A DNA stretch of 64,000 bases from Chitinophaga sancti (GTDB lineage Bacteria; Bacteroidota; Bacteroidia; Chitinophagales; Chitinophagaceae), in the NCBI RefSeq assembly GCF_034424315.1, contig NZ_CP139972.1, positions 3,472,001 through 3,536,000 of the forward strand, given 5' to 3'. A program made the translations under genes and the position numbers. The notes under the pieces are model-generated. The model was given only the letters and a program-made list of their open reading frames with translations, was not told the DNA's origin and searched no databases. Below, piece by piece: positions 1 through 8,744 of this stretch; within the stretch, counting starts at the first letter, position 1, and the number at the start of each line of letters is the position of its first letter.

Positions 1-291
1 ACCGGTTTCCATAAATGCTGGTAATTCATCGCCGCATATCGATTGGAAAATCTGTTTAACCAACATGAATCTAGCCGGACTTAATTCTTCAATCAGAACA
101 CTGAGGTTTTGGGCTAGAACAACAGGGTCGAGAATACCGGCACGCTGCATGATCTCAATCGTCTGCATCACCCCCTCTATCTGCTGTTGAATCACCAGCA
201 AGGCAGGATAATCCGTCTGCAGGTCGTTGAATAATTCTGGATTCTCCTGCTCAAAGTGCATCCAGAATCCCTCAATCAGCAGCCTTTCCAT
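1..291 (-). CDS. Conjugation-associated hypothetical protein (C-terminus beyond window)
   Basis: An open frame enters from the left edge and starts with ATG at 291, two bases after the TAG of the upstream pilin-like gene, so the two are almost certainly translationally coupled. The visible 97 residues begin MERLLIEGFWMHFEQE and are acidic and helical, without signal peptide or membrane segment. It lies where conjugation genes follow the DUF4134 gene in Bacteroidetes elements, which suggests a transfer-related job, but I do not recognise the family. Only the N-terminal part is visible. Confidence 0.6.
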   Translation of the reverse strand, partial: MERLLIEGFWMHFEQENPELFNDLQTDYPALLVIQQQIEGVMQTIEIMQRAGILDPVVLAQNLSVLIEELSPARFMLVKQIFQSICGDELPAFMETG

Positions 292-293
292 GA

Positions 294-623
294 CTAAGCG
301 ATGCCGAAGAAACTTTTAATTACTGTAGCTACGATGACCAGGAAGATGCAGCTCCCAAACCAGCTGGCGGCAACCTTTGACGTATCCGGCTCGCCCGCAT
401 TCCACTTCTGGTAAACCTTTACAGCACCAATCAATCCCAGGACCGCGCCTACCGCATACATCAAGTCGGTTCCTGTATCAAAATAGCCCCGCACCTGATC
501 GTTAGCTTTCTGGATACCTGCCTTACCATCCTGTGAAAATGCAGATAACGCACTTAATGTTGTGAATGCCAGCAGGGCAACGGCCTGCTTGATTCTCTTT
601 ACGGAAATCATGTTTTTTTTCAT
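294..623 (-). CDS. traE: TraE-like conjugative transfer protein, DUF4134 family
   Basis: Small pilin-like inner-membrane protein of Bacteroidetes conjugation machines (DUF4134, TraE of CTnDOT-type elements). From the ATG at 623 it has a lysine-rich start, a hydrophobic signal segment (roughly residues 10-29, ending LSAFSQ), a short polar stretch (KANDQVRGYFDTGTDLMY), then two hydrophobic segments, one around AVGAVLGLIGAVKVY and one near the C-terminus (IFLVIVATVIKSFF). About 109 residues is normal for the family. A longer frame extends upstream to 692; ATGs at 623 or 632 fit the signal peptide better. It is followed two bases later by the gene entering from the left edge. Family call is firm; the TraE name is by homology of type. 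Confidence 0.85.
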   Translation of the reverse strand: MKKNMISVKRIKQAVALLAFTTLSALSAFSQDGKAGIQKANDQVRGYFDTGTDLMYAVGAVLGLIGAVKVYQKWNAGEPDTSKVAASWFGSCIFLVIVATVIKSFFGIA

Positions 624-813
624 ATACCTCATTTTCAAACTCACTAAAACATTATCTCTGATTCTGGCAGGCTCGCCCTCCCGGAGCCGCACCGCTCCGA
701 GAGTTTGGCCTGTCGATTAACCCCGCGAACGCCAGACACTCATTTTCTCACTATTTCGCTCTACAGCCATGTGCCGCGTCGGGAGGTTATATATTTTAAA
801 GGGAAAAGAATGT

Positions 814-880
814 TAAACAGGTGCACACCAACTGCCTCACTCACTGATTCACTAACCCTTAGCGGTGTGCATCCTGTTTA
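814..880. repeat. Imperfect inverted repeat between two transfer genes
   Basis: The left arm at 814-829 (TAAACAGGTGCACACC) is complementary to 864-880 with one extra base, leaving a 34-nt loop. It sits in the 342-nt gap between the membrane-protein gene (ends 966) and the TraE-like start at 623. No T-run follows on either strand, so it is not a typical intrinsic terminator. It may be an operator or an RNA leader structure for the leftward transfer operon; function is unknown. Confidence 0.55.
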
Positions 881-923
881 TTATTTAACCTGGAAATACC
901 TTGTCTGTTGACACCCGCCCGGC

Positions 924-944
924 CCTTCCCCTGTCAGGGGAAGG
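924..944. repeat. GC-rich hairpin after the 966-1403 gene
   Basis: CCTTCCCC and GGGGAAGG face each other across a few bases, giving a stem of about 9 bp some 20 nt downstream (on the minus strand) of the stop at 966. A weak terminator or processing site is possible, but no U-tract is visible. Confidence 0.4.
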
Positions 945-965
945 CGGCGGATGGATGCTGCAGCC

Positions 966-1403
966 TCAACTCAACCACAACTGCTCAACCTCCTCTGTGT
1001 CGAGGCGTGCAACATCCTGCTTTTCGCACTCAGACTGAATGTATTCCTGTATGGGAAGTCTGAACGCTGATGCTTTTAGATCCGGATAGGCTGCGAGTAA
1101 ATCTTTCAGAAGGTAGAAACGGTCTGTTTTGTTATACTGTCCTTCTGCAATAACTTTTATACGGTCTCTGATTTGGGGAAGTAATTCCTGGACACTTGCA
1201 GCGATCGGGTCACTCTGCATTTCGTATTTATATTCCTCGTCTGCCGTGGTGCCATTCCCGCTATCATGTATGTGATTTCGTTTGCCGGACAACAAACGTT
1301 TCATCTCAAAGGAATAATACTTCAGAAGAACATATCCGTAGTAGAGCAATACGAGGCATAACATAATCCCTATGTAGGTTCTCCAGCTAACATGTGCCAA
1401 CAT
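966..1403 (-). CDS. Single-pass membrane protein of the transfer region, hypothetical
   Basis: About 145 residues from the ATG at 1403 (MLAHVSWRTY); a longer frame to 1454 exists, but this start puts the membrane helix right at the N-terminus. One strong transmembrane segment (roughly residues 8-26, IGIMLCLVLLYYGYVLL) is followed by a charged cytoplasmic or periplasmic domain containing QELLPQIRDRIKVIAEGQY. It lies upstream of the TraE-like gene on the same strand, the usual place for small conjugation genes. No family recognised. AT-rich sequence with possible promoter elements lies upstream, between it and the 1591-2808 gene. Confidence 0.55.
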   Translation of the reverse strand: MLAHVSWRTYIGIMLCLVLLYYGYVLLKYYSFEMKRLLSGKRNHIHDSGNGTTADEEYKYEMQSDPIAASVQELLPQIRDRIKVIAEGQYNKTDRFYLLKDLLAAYPDLKASAFRLPIQEYIQSECEKQDVARLDTEEVEQLWLS

Positions 1404-1590
1404 CTCTTTTCTGTTTTGATTTAACAATACTTTGTTTTGATTTCGTTGACACAAAGTAAGGGCGATTGGAAACCGCTAAAAAGTATACGCCGGGGTATCT
1501 ACCCCGGCGTATACCCATATAAGTATTTGATTTACAGGTTAATTGGAAATAAAAAAATTAAAAACTTTTTTTAAGCACTCAAAAGAATCG

Positions 1591-2808
1591 CTAATTATCG
1601 TAGATCTCCCGAATGCTCTTTATCAAATTTGTGAGAAATGTGATGACGACTTCAATATCTCTGTGCTCTGCCGCATAGGCTTTCGATTTTACACTGTCAA
1701 TAGAGATGTCACTTCGTTCCTGGGTAGAAATGGCCGGAATGATGAAGCGATAAACCGCGTTCATTGAAATACCAATAAAGAACCCCACTTTCTTCAGCCC
1801 CCGCAGTAAGATACCGATTTGATCAACGGACAGGGCGACAACAGCTTTTTGACTTGGAGCCGGCCGGTCGCCCGGGTCTGGTTCTTCCTGTATGATCTCC
1901 TCCTGCCTGGCCGGAATGAATCCAGCCCTCTTGTGATCCATATATTTTATTTCATTTTCCAAATAGTCCAGAAAGTAATTTTTGATCGATGGAAACCGGG
2001 GATCATAGATGAAACTGGGTAACTCCACCATGGATGCGATATGTTTACGCTCGACATGCAGGAAGTCCAATTTTTCATCATACGTAGGGTATCCGGCAAT
2101 TGCAGCTTCAAGCCCTTTTGTGAAATACGTAATGCACTTTTTAGTGTTCAGATTCCAGTAAACCAAAAGTTCATGCAATGGCGGACACTCAGAATTTACA
2201 TTGTCCCGTCCCTGCGATCGCAAAATATCCTTTACCAGTTCTTTATGATAATCTGCCTCATGAAGGGTGATAACCTCCAGATTGCCTATCTTATAAACGA
2301 AGGCATCCAACGCATCGGTGACCACATCAATCGCCATATCACTGTTACCCGTTGCTCGTAGCATTTCCACAATAGGGAGACGTTGTTGCATAATCTCCTC
2401 CCGGATCATTAATAACCCGGCCATAGGTACACGCTGATCCGGTGTTAAATACTGTTTATACCGGAACTCAAACCACTCAGTAAGTTCACGCAGCATATTC
2501 AATACATGGTGCTGAAGTTCGCTCACACCTGCTCTTTCGGACAGATCATGCATTTTGATTAGATAGACCCGATCAAAAAGGATCACCAGCTCGTCATGAT
2601 ACGTTCGGATCAGGGACTTGGTTTTTTGCTGTTCGGGATGTTCAAAAAACTGGTCCAATAGATACTGCTGGATACGGATTTTCTCCAAACGGGTTTTTTC
2701 AATAAGTTGAGTCGCGTCTTCTTCTGGCAAAGGAAATTTTTGTAACGTAACTGGGTTTAACTCATTATTGATCAAATTCTCCACCCATTCAAACACATAG
2801 TTCGTCAT
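1591..2808 (-). CDS. Conjugative-element protein, weakly RteC-like, hypothetical
   Basis: A soluble, highly helical protein of about 405 residues. ATG at 2808 (MTNYVFEWVENL) was chosen over a GTG at 2844. There is no signal peptide or membrane segment. The middle part, with a repeated pattern of long helices followed by DPRFPSIKNYFLDYLENEI, is loosely reminiscent of RteC-type regulators of Bacteroides conjugative transposons, and the C-terminal part (LSVDQIGILLRGLKKVG) looks like a compact helical domain of the sort found in such element proteins. The resemblance is by eye only. It lies at the head of the leftward transfer cluster, so a regulatory or transfer role is plausible. Confidence 0.6.
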   Translation of the reverse strand: MTNYVFEWVENLINNELNPVTLQKFPLPEEDATQLIEKTRLEKIRIQQYLLDQFFEHPEQQKTKSLIRTYHDELVILFDRVYLIKMHDLSERAGVSELQHHVLNMLRELTEWFEFRYKQYLTPDQRVPMAGLLMIREEIMQQRLPIVEMLRATGNSDMAIDVVTDALDAFVYKIGNLEVITLHEADYHKELVKDILRSQGRDNVNSECPPLHELLVYWNLNTKKCITYFTKGLEAAIAGYPTYDEKLDFLHVERKHIASMVELPSFIYDPRFPSIKNYFLDYLENEIKYMDHKRAGFIPARQEEIIQEEPDPGDRPAPSQKAVVALSVDQIGILLRGLKKVGFFIGISMNAVYRFIIPAISTQERSDISIDSVKSKAYAAEHRDIEVVITFLTNLIKSIREIYDN

Positions 2809-3298
2809 AGCATATGGTTTTAATTCGAGCGGGTAAACAGGCACCCCCGCATACTCTTAAGTTTTTTATAGAAATACTAACGCTTAGTATTTTTCAGACA
2901 CTTTAAAACAATTAACAATGTTTATGATTTTAATTGTTGTTCTCTTTAGTCGAATACTGTAAAAGAAAATCACAGCATTTTCATTGCTACCAATCATTTT
3001 CTTGGCCTCAATGTTACGGCCACGCAAATGAAATTTATTTATTCTGCTAGCAAACTCATCCTTATTGTATGGCATATTAAAAACTTCTTTTACTGCATCA
3101 ACCGGCTTTTTTTTAAACCGGATCGAATTTTATTTGATATACCGTCATTTAATCTAAAAGACGATTTCAAGCTGTGTCTCTCAAAGACCCTGTTGCAAAA
3201 GCATTCAGCAAGTAACATACGCATTTTATTCTGCACCACTTTGACTGCTTGTAATCCAGGACAGTGTTGACGCATTCATTAACGCAGGTGAATGGCAT
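2809..3298. other. Intergenic, no supported gene
   Basis: Short frames exist on both strands here (for example 2884-3075 on the minus strand, 63 residues, basic), but none has a recognisable domain, start context or neighbour coupling. AT-rich sequence around 2860-2960 could hold divergent promoters for the leftward 1591-2808 gene and the rightward 3401 gene. Confidence 0.4.
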
Positions 3299-3365
3299 CC
3301 TTTCTTCCCTAAGTCGCCTTTCCTCTGTTATGGGGGAAAGCCGCTTTGGCTTAGGGAAAGGAAGG
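3299..3365. repeat. 67-nt hairpin leader upstream of the 3401 gene
   Basis: CCTTTCTTCCCTAAG (3299-3313) is complementary to CTTAGGGAAAGGAAGG (3350-3365), and an inner pair CGCCTTTCCTC / GGGGAAAGCCG continues the stem, leaving a small loop near GTTATG. The 3' edge is 35 nt from the ATG at 3401. It is shorter than the two long leaders at about 10.9 and 38.1 kb but is similarly placed before a rightward element gene. Confidence 0.65.
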
Positions 3366-3400
3366 TTTCAAATCAATTTTCAAAATTTAAATCTAAAAAA

Positions 3401-3919
3401 ATGGCAAAGAATCAAGCGACAAAAACTGTTACAGGTACTAACAATGAAATGACGCAGCCAAACCGTCAGGGCAACCCGGCGCCAGCCGCAGAAATTAATA
3501 GTGATCAGGCTAACGATCAGAAGGAAAACGCACCGGTAGGAAGCCTGTCCAAAGAACCGGTTGTTGATCCTGTGGCTGCCCCTCCTTTTAGCAAAGGAAC
3601 CAAGGAATCACCTGAGGAAACACTGGAGGACCTTGAAAAGAAAATCAAATATTTCCAATGCAAATCAAAACTGTTGAAACAGCGCGAAGCCGTGCAGGCG
3701 ATGCAAGGCAAACTCAATGATTTTACATTCAAACAAAAAGAAGAAGAAAACTTCGAAACCTCAGACCGGTATTGCCGTGGGTGTGCAATTACCGTCAGAG
3801 ATGATAAAGGTGAAACGTTCGAAATATATAATCCCTACCTGATAACAAAGGTTATTGAGACGCTCAACATTGAATGTGAAATAAAGATTGTAAAGATTAA
3901 TGAGGATATCCGAGCGTGA
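3401..3919 (+). CDS. Mobile-element hypothetical protein with disordered N-terminus
   Basis: 172 residues from ATG at 3401. Residues 1-75 are rich in N, Q, P, A and charged residues and look disordered. Residues about 78-115 form a probable coiled coil (LEKKIKYFQCKSKLLKQRE). The C-terminal domain (about 122-172) contains CRGCAITVRDDKGETFEIYN and looks like a small beta-rich fold. No family recognised. The gene follows a strong hairpin leader and an A-rich upstream stretch; two small rightward genes come after it. Confidence 0.6.
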   Translation: MAKNQATKTVTGTNNEMTQPNRQGNPAPAAEINSDQANDQKENAPVGSLSKEPVVDPVAAPPFSKGTKESPEETLEDLEKKIKYFQCKSKLLKQREAVQAMQGKLNDFTFKQKEEENFETSDRYCRGCAITVRDDKGETFEIYNPYLITKVIETLNIECEIKIVKINEDIRA

Positions 3920-3976
3920 TTCCTTATGCGCCCTGCTGCCTGCTGGGCGCAATTTTCAACCTTCAAATTTTATATT

Positions 3977-4174
3977 ATGTCTATAACACAAAGTCCTTCC
4001 GTAATCGCGGCACAGATCAGAAATGAATGGACAAAAATTCAGGGATTACCCGCGCACTATTTAACATACATGGAGCACATGTATTCGATCCATGATCTCT
4101 ATATGAGGATGTCAGCGCCCGACGTAATTCTGAATTTTTTGGTAGCTGCTTCCGCTTCGCGTAGTGATCAGTAA
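3977..4174 (+). CDS. Small hypothetical protein
   Basis: 65 residues from the ATG at 3977 (MSITQSPSVIAAQIRNEW), preceded by an A/T-rich leader of the kind seen before other genes here. A longer frame starts at 3926 but lacks the better context. Helical, with no signal or membrane segment and no recognised family. It may be co-transcribed with the 3401 gene, 57 nt upstream. Confidence 0.4.
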   Translation: MSITQSPSVIAAQIRNEWTKIQGLPAHYLTYMEHMYSIHDLYMRMSAPDVILNFLVAASASRSDQ

Positions 4175-4342
4175 TCCAAGATCAAAACACAACTGTTTGT
4201 GATGATATGCGGAACATTTTTAAACAGCTACCAAAATTTACGAAATTAGAATCAGGATTGAACAATTCAGATTTATATAACGCCTTGAATTGCGGCTGAT
4301 CATAAATGAAAATACATCAACCCCTGAATAAAACGAATCATA

Positions 4343-4585
4343 ATGGAACATTTATCCGAAGAGCAATATAAAACACTGGTAGATGTGCAGCAGAGCTATT
4401 TGCAGACTGCCATTAAAAGGAAGGGCCGGATAAGCAGTCAGGTGGAAGAGGCATTTTTTCACGCTACCAGCTATTTATTAATAGCTCATGCATTGGACTT
4501 GCAAAGAGAAATTCGCCATCTGAATCTTGCCGAACATTTCAGAATAGTATTGCCAAAGATAGGTGCCAGACACGGTTCAAAGTGA
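4343..4585 (+). CDS. Small hypothetical protein
   Basis: 80 residues, start ATG 4343 (MEHLSEEQYKTLVDVQQ), an amphipathic helical sequence without signal peptide. It follows the other small rightward element genes and precedes a decayed FecR region on the opposite strand. Family unknown. The 169-nt gap before it holds nothing I can identify. Confidence 0.45.
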   Translation: MEHLSEEQYKTLVDVQQSYLQTAIKRKGRISSQVEEAFFHATSYLLIAHALDLQREIRHLNLAEHFRIVLPKIGARHGSK

Positions 4586-4856
4586 AGTATCTAATTTTAA
4601 AATACAGGTAACCGGTGAAGTCTCGCAATAAAGTCACAGGTTAGCGTCACTTGGTTTTGTCGGGATCATTTTAGGAGATAGTTTCGCTTATATTTCGGAG
4701 GAAGTGAACGCAGAGCGGCAGCATATGATACAGGTTCAAGAGCTCCGCATTACTTACGGGCTTATCTGAAAGCACTGTAGGATTAATACAAATGGGCTGT
4801 TACTCTTAGGGTAAGCAGCCCGATTTTTTTCGCGCCTGCGGCGCACTTGGGTGACT

Positions 4857-5440
4857 AAACTGATGTACCTGGCCTGGATGACTTTTATAGACGCCCGGTC
4901 TGTAATGGCCTGCTGGCCGGGAGCCAGAATTTGTCTCTGGCCGGATGAGGGCAGGCTAATTTCGATCCTGCCCTCGGCCAGCGTGGTTTTCATAGGAACT
5001 TTAGCATTATTGGCATCCACATTGAGATGTGTACCAAGTACTTTGATTATTGAATTAAACGAGGCCACAATGAACGGCCTCTGACCATCTTTGGTAACCT
5101 CGAAGTAGACTTCCTCGGTCACATTAACTTTTCTATTGCTTTACTCAAAACGAACAGAATAGGTCAGTGTACTTTCTGAGTTCATAACAGCCAGTGAGCC
5201 GTCAGGTAACACTACCTCGATCTGGCCACCGCGCGGCGTACTGATCGTATTCATATTTTGACTTCCGGCCGCCGGATCTCCCGTCCTCTGATACGTGATC
5301 TTTCCATTGGCAGATTTAGTAATCTTAATACCATTATCTTAAGCGATCCGGCCACGTGCCCGACTATCGATAACGATCTTTTGCCCGTTCGATAAAGTCA
5401 GGGTTCCACGATTACCGCCAGGTAATAAATCATTTGCCAG
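4857..5440 (-). pseudogene. FecR-like anti-sigma factor, decayed middle and C-terminal part
   Basis: Read in one frame on the minus strand, the sequence gives NDLLPGGNRGTLTLSNGQ, then stop, then NTISTPRGGQIEVVLPDGS, then a second stop after TLTYSVRFE, then EEVYFEVTKDGQRPFIV and VLGTHLNVDANN. This is the periplasmic FecR domain of Bacteroidetes FecR/DUF4974 proteins. Two in-frame stops, no N-terminal part and loss of similarity after about 4857 mark it as dead. Intact FecR would sense a TonB-receptor signal and control the ECF sigma factor encoded next to it. Confidence 0.85.
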
Positions 5441-5489
5441 TTAATGGGTATGACAATCGTATGCTGGTTCCGGCTAAACAAAAAAGGCA

Positions 5490-6077
5490 TTATGAAAAGA
5501 TCTCCCAGACAATAAACACCATCAGGGTACTTACCGCAGCAAGTCGTTCCCGCAGAATGGTGAGCGCATTCTTTACTTGTTTTTTAACCGTGCCTTCTGC
5601 TATATTCAATGTCTCTGCAATCGCCTTGTTGGAAAGATCTTCATATCTGCTCAATTGAAATACTGCACGCATTTTGGTTGGCAGTGAGGTAACTTCCAGA
5701 TCGATCATGGATTGTAATTCCCTGCCGTCAAGCGTGCGTTCAGTTACTTACTATGGAAATTCTCAAGTTTTTATCGAAGAAACATAGTTGGCTGAACATT
5801 TCCCCTTTCGGATCAGGGAGATCACAGCATTCATGGTCATGCGCATGAGCAAATGCTGCAGCCTGGTATCTTTTTTAATGTCTTTCATATGCTGAAACAA
5901 TCAGCAAAAAATATCCTGAACGATATCTTTTGCCATTTCCCAGTCTCCAAGCATGCGTTTGGCATGCATAAAAAACAAGGGCCAATATCGCTTATAAACT
6001 TCTTTAAAAGCGGTATGATCACCCAGGCGGAGCCTTTCAACAAATTCTTTATCAGACAATAAATTGTAATTCTCCAT
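5490..6077 (-). pseudogene. FecI-like ECF sigma factor, frameshifted
   Basis: The N-terminal half (ATG 6077, MENYNLLSDKEFVERLR, then AFKEVYKRYWPLFFMHAKRM and DIVQDIFC) is a sigma-70 region 2 and stops at about 5901. The C-terminal half in another frame (5490-5708) has TKMRAVFQLSRYEDLSNKAI and a helix-turn-helix (IAETLNIAEGTVKKQVKNAL), i.e. region 4. The linker between them (5709-5900) no longer holds a single frame. It sits directly upstream of the dead FecR on the same strand, the standard FecI-FecR order. Confidence 0.85.
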
Positions 6078-6502
6078 GCTCGAACGAAACCAGATTACCA
6101 AATATAATGATTAGAATTAAGATTCAGGCAATTACAAATGCAATGTTTGGTTAATTTACGTTATCCTCAAAACTGTACAGAGATCATTTTGTGCTTAAAA
6201 CTGATCACAATGATAATACCGTTTTCTGACATTTTTGTTAGCCCGATGTTAATATTAATAAAGTCATAGGGGATCTATAGAATAGATGTTTTCACGCTCA
6301 ATTTATAACAGGGTATCGTTCATAATGTCTGCGGAACTCTACCAGAGAAGGTTTTCCATCAGATTTTCCTTTTATTTTGGAGGAATCTTCGTTAAACCGA
6401 TACGCCTTTCAGAAATTAGTTCGGTGCCTGAAAAAAATATTTTCGAACGATCTACCCCTTTCTCCTGCGCTTTATATATAGAAACCAACCATCAGATTGT
6501 CA
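6078..6502. other. Intergenic within decayed FecI/FecR locus
   Basis: AT-rich and without a credible gene. A short plus-strand frame (6286-6543) has no recognisable domain and runs into the FecR N-terminal remnant in another frame. Confidence 0.4.
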
Positions 6503-6778
6503 ATGATCGAACCGAAAGTGCAAGAACTGCTGAAGGGGTTTGAAGAAGGTACATGTACACCTTAACAGGTGCCGGAAGTCGAAGAATGGTATAGGAAACT
6601 GGCTGCAAAGCAGTCTGATCCTGAGCCAGAAGATCTCCGGCAAATAGAAAAGGAGCTGCGGCACCGAATCCCGTCAATGTCTCCCAGATTTGGCGGTGTC
6701 GCCAGACGATGGGCGACTGCGGCAGCTGTTATGGTGGGCATAGGGGTCTGTTTATGGGCTTATGTTCATAAAACCTAG
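6503..6778 (+). pseudogene. FecR N-terminal fragment, opposite strand
   Basis: From ATG 6503 the frame reads MIEPKVQELLKGFEEGTCTP, then a stop (TAA at 6563-6565), then QVPEVEEWYRKLAAKQSDPE, a basic stretch (RIPSMSPRFGGVARRW) and one membrane helix (ATAAAVMVGIGVCLWAYV). This is the cytoplasmic anti-sigma part plus transmembrane segment of a Bacteroidetes FecR. It lacks the periplasmic domain, exactly the part left on the minus strand at 4857-5440, so one FecR gene may have been split by an inversion. Confidence 0.75.
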
Positions 6779-7034
6779 GCTCATAACATCGATATGCTGA
6801 TTTCAACGGAATCCTATCTGCCTGTGATTTACAATACACTTGCCCCCTCAGTAATTTAGGAATGCGCAATATGCTTAAACCTATCAGCCTGGCTGAACCA
6901 ACCCCTTTTACCAGCAGGCAAAAAGAGTGATTTTTTCGTATATCCCGATGTCACATTTTGCCGTCTTTTTCGTTACTTTTAAGTAGTGTACTTCCGCGCA
7001 CCGTAGTATGCCGTTAATCAAAAAATTAAAGGAC

Positions 7035-7538
7035 ATGAAAAAAACGTTCTTTCTCGGAGTTGTAATCGCGATTTCTCTGCTGGCTTGCAATGACCGTTCC
7101 TTGCAGAAAGAAGATGCTCAAAAGATTCTCAGTGCGAATTATGACAAGGATCTTACGGAAGATATTCAGCTAACAGACGAAGCCTTGTATGCTAAATTAA
7201 AAGATTCCAAACTGGTTGCCGATGGCTATGTGGCCCTGCCCCCTTATTCCCCGAATGACGTCAATAAACCCATTATAAAGCTCACGCAAAAAAGTGAACA
7301 GTTTTGGACAGATCATCCTGCTGCAGGGTCAAAAACTTGCCGCGTCAAAATTGCGCGGCAAGTAGTCAGCGGAATCAAAAGCATAGAGATAAAGGATAAG
7401 ACCCATGCGAAAGTATACTATCAGATTTCCTATACCGACCTCACGCCCTTTGCAGAACTCTATCCCGGTGTAGGTAAAGATTCAAGCGAACACGCTGATA
7501 ACTTTACATTTAACGGTAATTGGGCTTTGTGCCAGTGA
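7035..7538 (+). CDS. Putative lipoprotein, hypothetical
   Basis: 167 residues from ATG 7035 (MKKTFFLGVVIAISLLAC): a classic lipoprotein signal with the lipobox cysteine at residue 18. An in-frame ATG at 7008 would add nine residues ahead of the signal. The mature protein is charged, with an immunity-like or scaffold-like pattern (QISYTDLTPFAELYPGV), and ends NWALCQ. No family recognised. Codon use is smooth and there are no stops. It is isolated, with a divergent or convergent lipoprotein next to it on the other strand. Confidence 0.6.
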   Translation: MKKTFFLGVVIAISLLACNDRSLQKEDAQKILSANYDKDLTEDIQLTDEALYAKLKDSKLVADGYVALPPYSPNDVNKPIIKLTQKSEQFWTDHPAAGSKTCRVKIARQVVSGIKSIEIKDKTHAKVYYQISYTDLTPFAELYPGVGKDSSEHADNFTFNGNWALCQ

Positions 7539-7607
7539 TAATTATAAACACAGAAACGACTCTATCCAAATGGGTCTTTCTGGTTTCCGATCATCCACGA
7601 TCACCTT

Positions 7608-7970
7608 TCATCTGAAACTACCAGGAATATAGATCAGGGTTTTAATTGGAGCGCCATAATTGGTTTTCCGAATGTTAATCAGAATACGATGAAAGTGCCC
7701 CATTCTGGCAAAATTGTAAAAATTCCCGACTGCTGTTATTAAACTATCACGCACGATCGGGTTATCATAACTCACCGAAGACACAATGTCTATGATCAGA
7801 TCACTGAAAGCGGTGTCTATACGTCCTCCGTATCGCGATGGATGATTCACTTCGGCCATTGAGTCATTTATATAATGAACATCATTGTTTACGATTCCTG
7901 GTGGTCGCGGAAACAATAGTTTACAGGATACTAAGAAAAGAATGGACAAGGTTACGAAAGTTAGTTTCAT
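7608..7970 (-). CDS. Small putative lipoprotein, hypothetical
   Basis: 120 residues with an N-terminal lipoprotein signal (MKLTFVTLSILFLVSC, cysteine at 16). The mature part is hydrophilic with a beta-rich tail (HFHRILINIRKTNYGAPIKT). It lies 25 nt downstream of the beta-barrel gene on the same strand, so the two probably form an operon. Function unknown. Confidence 0.55.
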   Translation of the reverse strand: MKLTFVTLSILFLVSCKLLFPRPPGIVNNDVHYINDSMAEVNHPSRYGGRIDTAFSDLIIDIVSSVSYDNPIVRDSLITAVGNFYNFARMGHFHRILINIRKTNYGAPIKTLIYIPGSFR

Positions 7971-7995
7971 TGTTTAACATTGAATTGAAGCGCAA

Positions 7996-8685
7996 CTATC
8001 TACCAAATCGCACTTTCGTGCCTATCTGCAAATCTAACAGTCGCATTTGTGTACTATTAGGGAATGCGCCTTTGCCGTCATCTGCGGACAAAATATCTTT
8101 GTCAAAAAATATGGGAATACCCGAATGCAAATAGGCCGTTATAGCGCCATTAAAAAAAGCACACTCAGCACCAACCATAAATCTGACATTGATCTTCTGA
8201 TACAAATCATTATGATGGCCGGACCAGATAAGATTGCGTTCTGTGCCTGATGAATATAACAAGCCGGAAACTTTTACCCCGCCCTGCAGAGCGCCCCGAC
8301 CGTATTTGCATCGGAACCAAAAATTATTGATGAGATATTGGATTCTTTCCCTGTTCAGATCATAGTCCATACCATTGGGCAACTCGTACATATCCGGCCT
8401 GTAGCGGTAATTCATCCCATAACAGGCATACATCAATTCTATGCCCAATACGATGTTATCTACTAATGGGATGTTCAGATAACCTCCAAAATGGATGTAA
8501 GGAACAGGTGTCCCATTTCGCTTCTGACTTACAGAATAATAAGATGTCAGATTCAATCTAGAAAAATCATACCCCACGATCAAACCGGCATCTGGTTGCG
8601 TACGATAATAAAAATATTGAGCCTGGCTTTTTAGAATGATTAGGGTCAACCATACTATCAGAACAGAATACTTTAACATTCGCAT
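7996..8685 (-). CDS. Outer-membrane beta-barrel-like protein
   Basis: 229 residues with a signal peptide (about residues 1-22, ending KSQAQ). Alternating aromatic and polar strands follow (YFYYRTQPDAGLIVGYDF, YIHFGGYLNIPLVDNIVLGI, NNFWFRCKYGRGALQGGVKV), ending in a strand-like segment DLQIGTKVRFGR typical of small Bacteroidetes outer-membrane barrels (PorT/OmpA-barrel type). It heads a two-gene unit with the downstream lipoprotein. The precise family is not certain. Confidence 0.55.
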   Translation of the reverse strand: MRMLKYSVLIVWLTLIILKSQAQYFYYRTQPDAGLIVGYDFSRLNLTSYYSVSQKRNGTPVPYIHFGGYLNIPLVDNIVLGIELMYACYGMNYRYRPDMYELPNGMDYDLNRERIQYLINNFWFRCKYGRGALQGGVKVSGLLYSSGTERNLIWSGHHNDLYQKINVRFMVGAECAFFNGAITAYLHSGIPIFFDKDILSADDGKGAFPNSTQMRLLDLQIGTKVRFGR

Positions 8686-8744
8686 GTATTGATCAGCATT
8701 TGGGAACCACTAAAATTTTTGGCAATACTTTATTATAACTTGCT

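Noticed and set aside
2884..3075. 63-residue minus-strand frame
   Set aside because: Basic, no family, no coupling to neighbours; too weak to call a gene.
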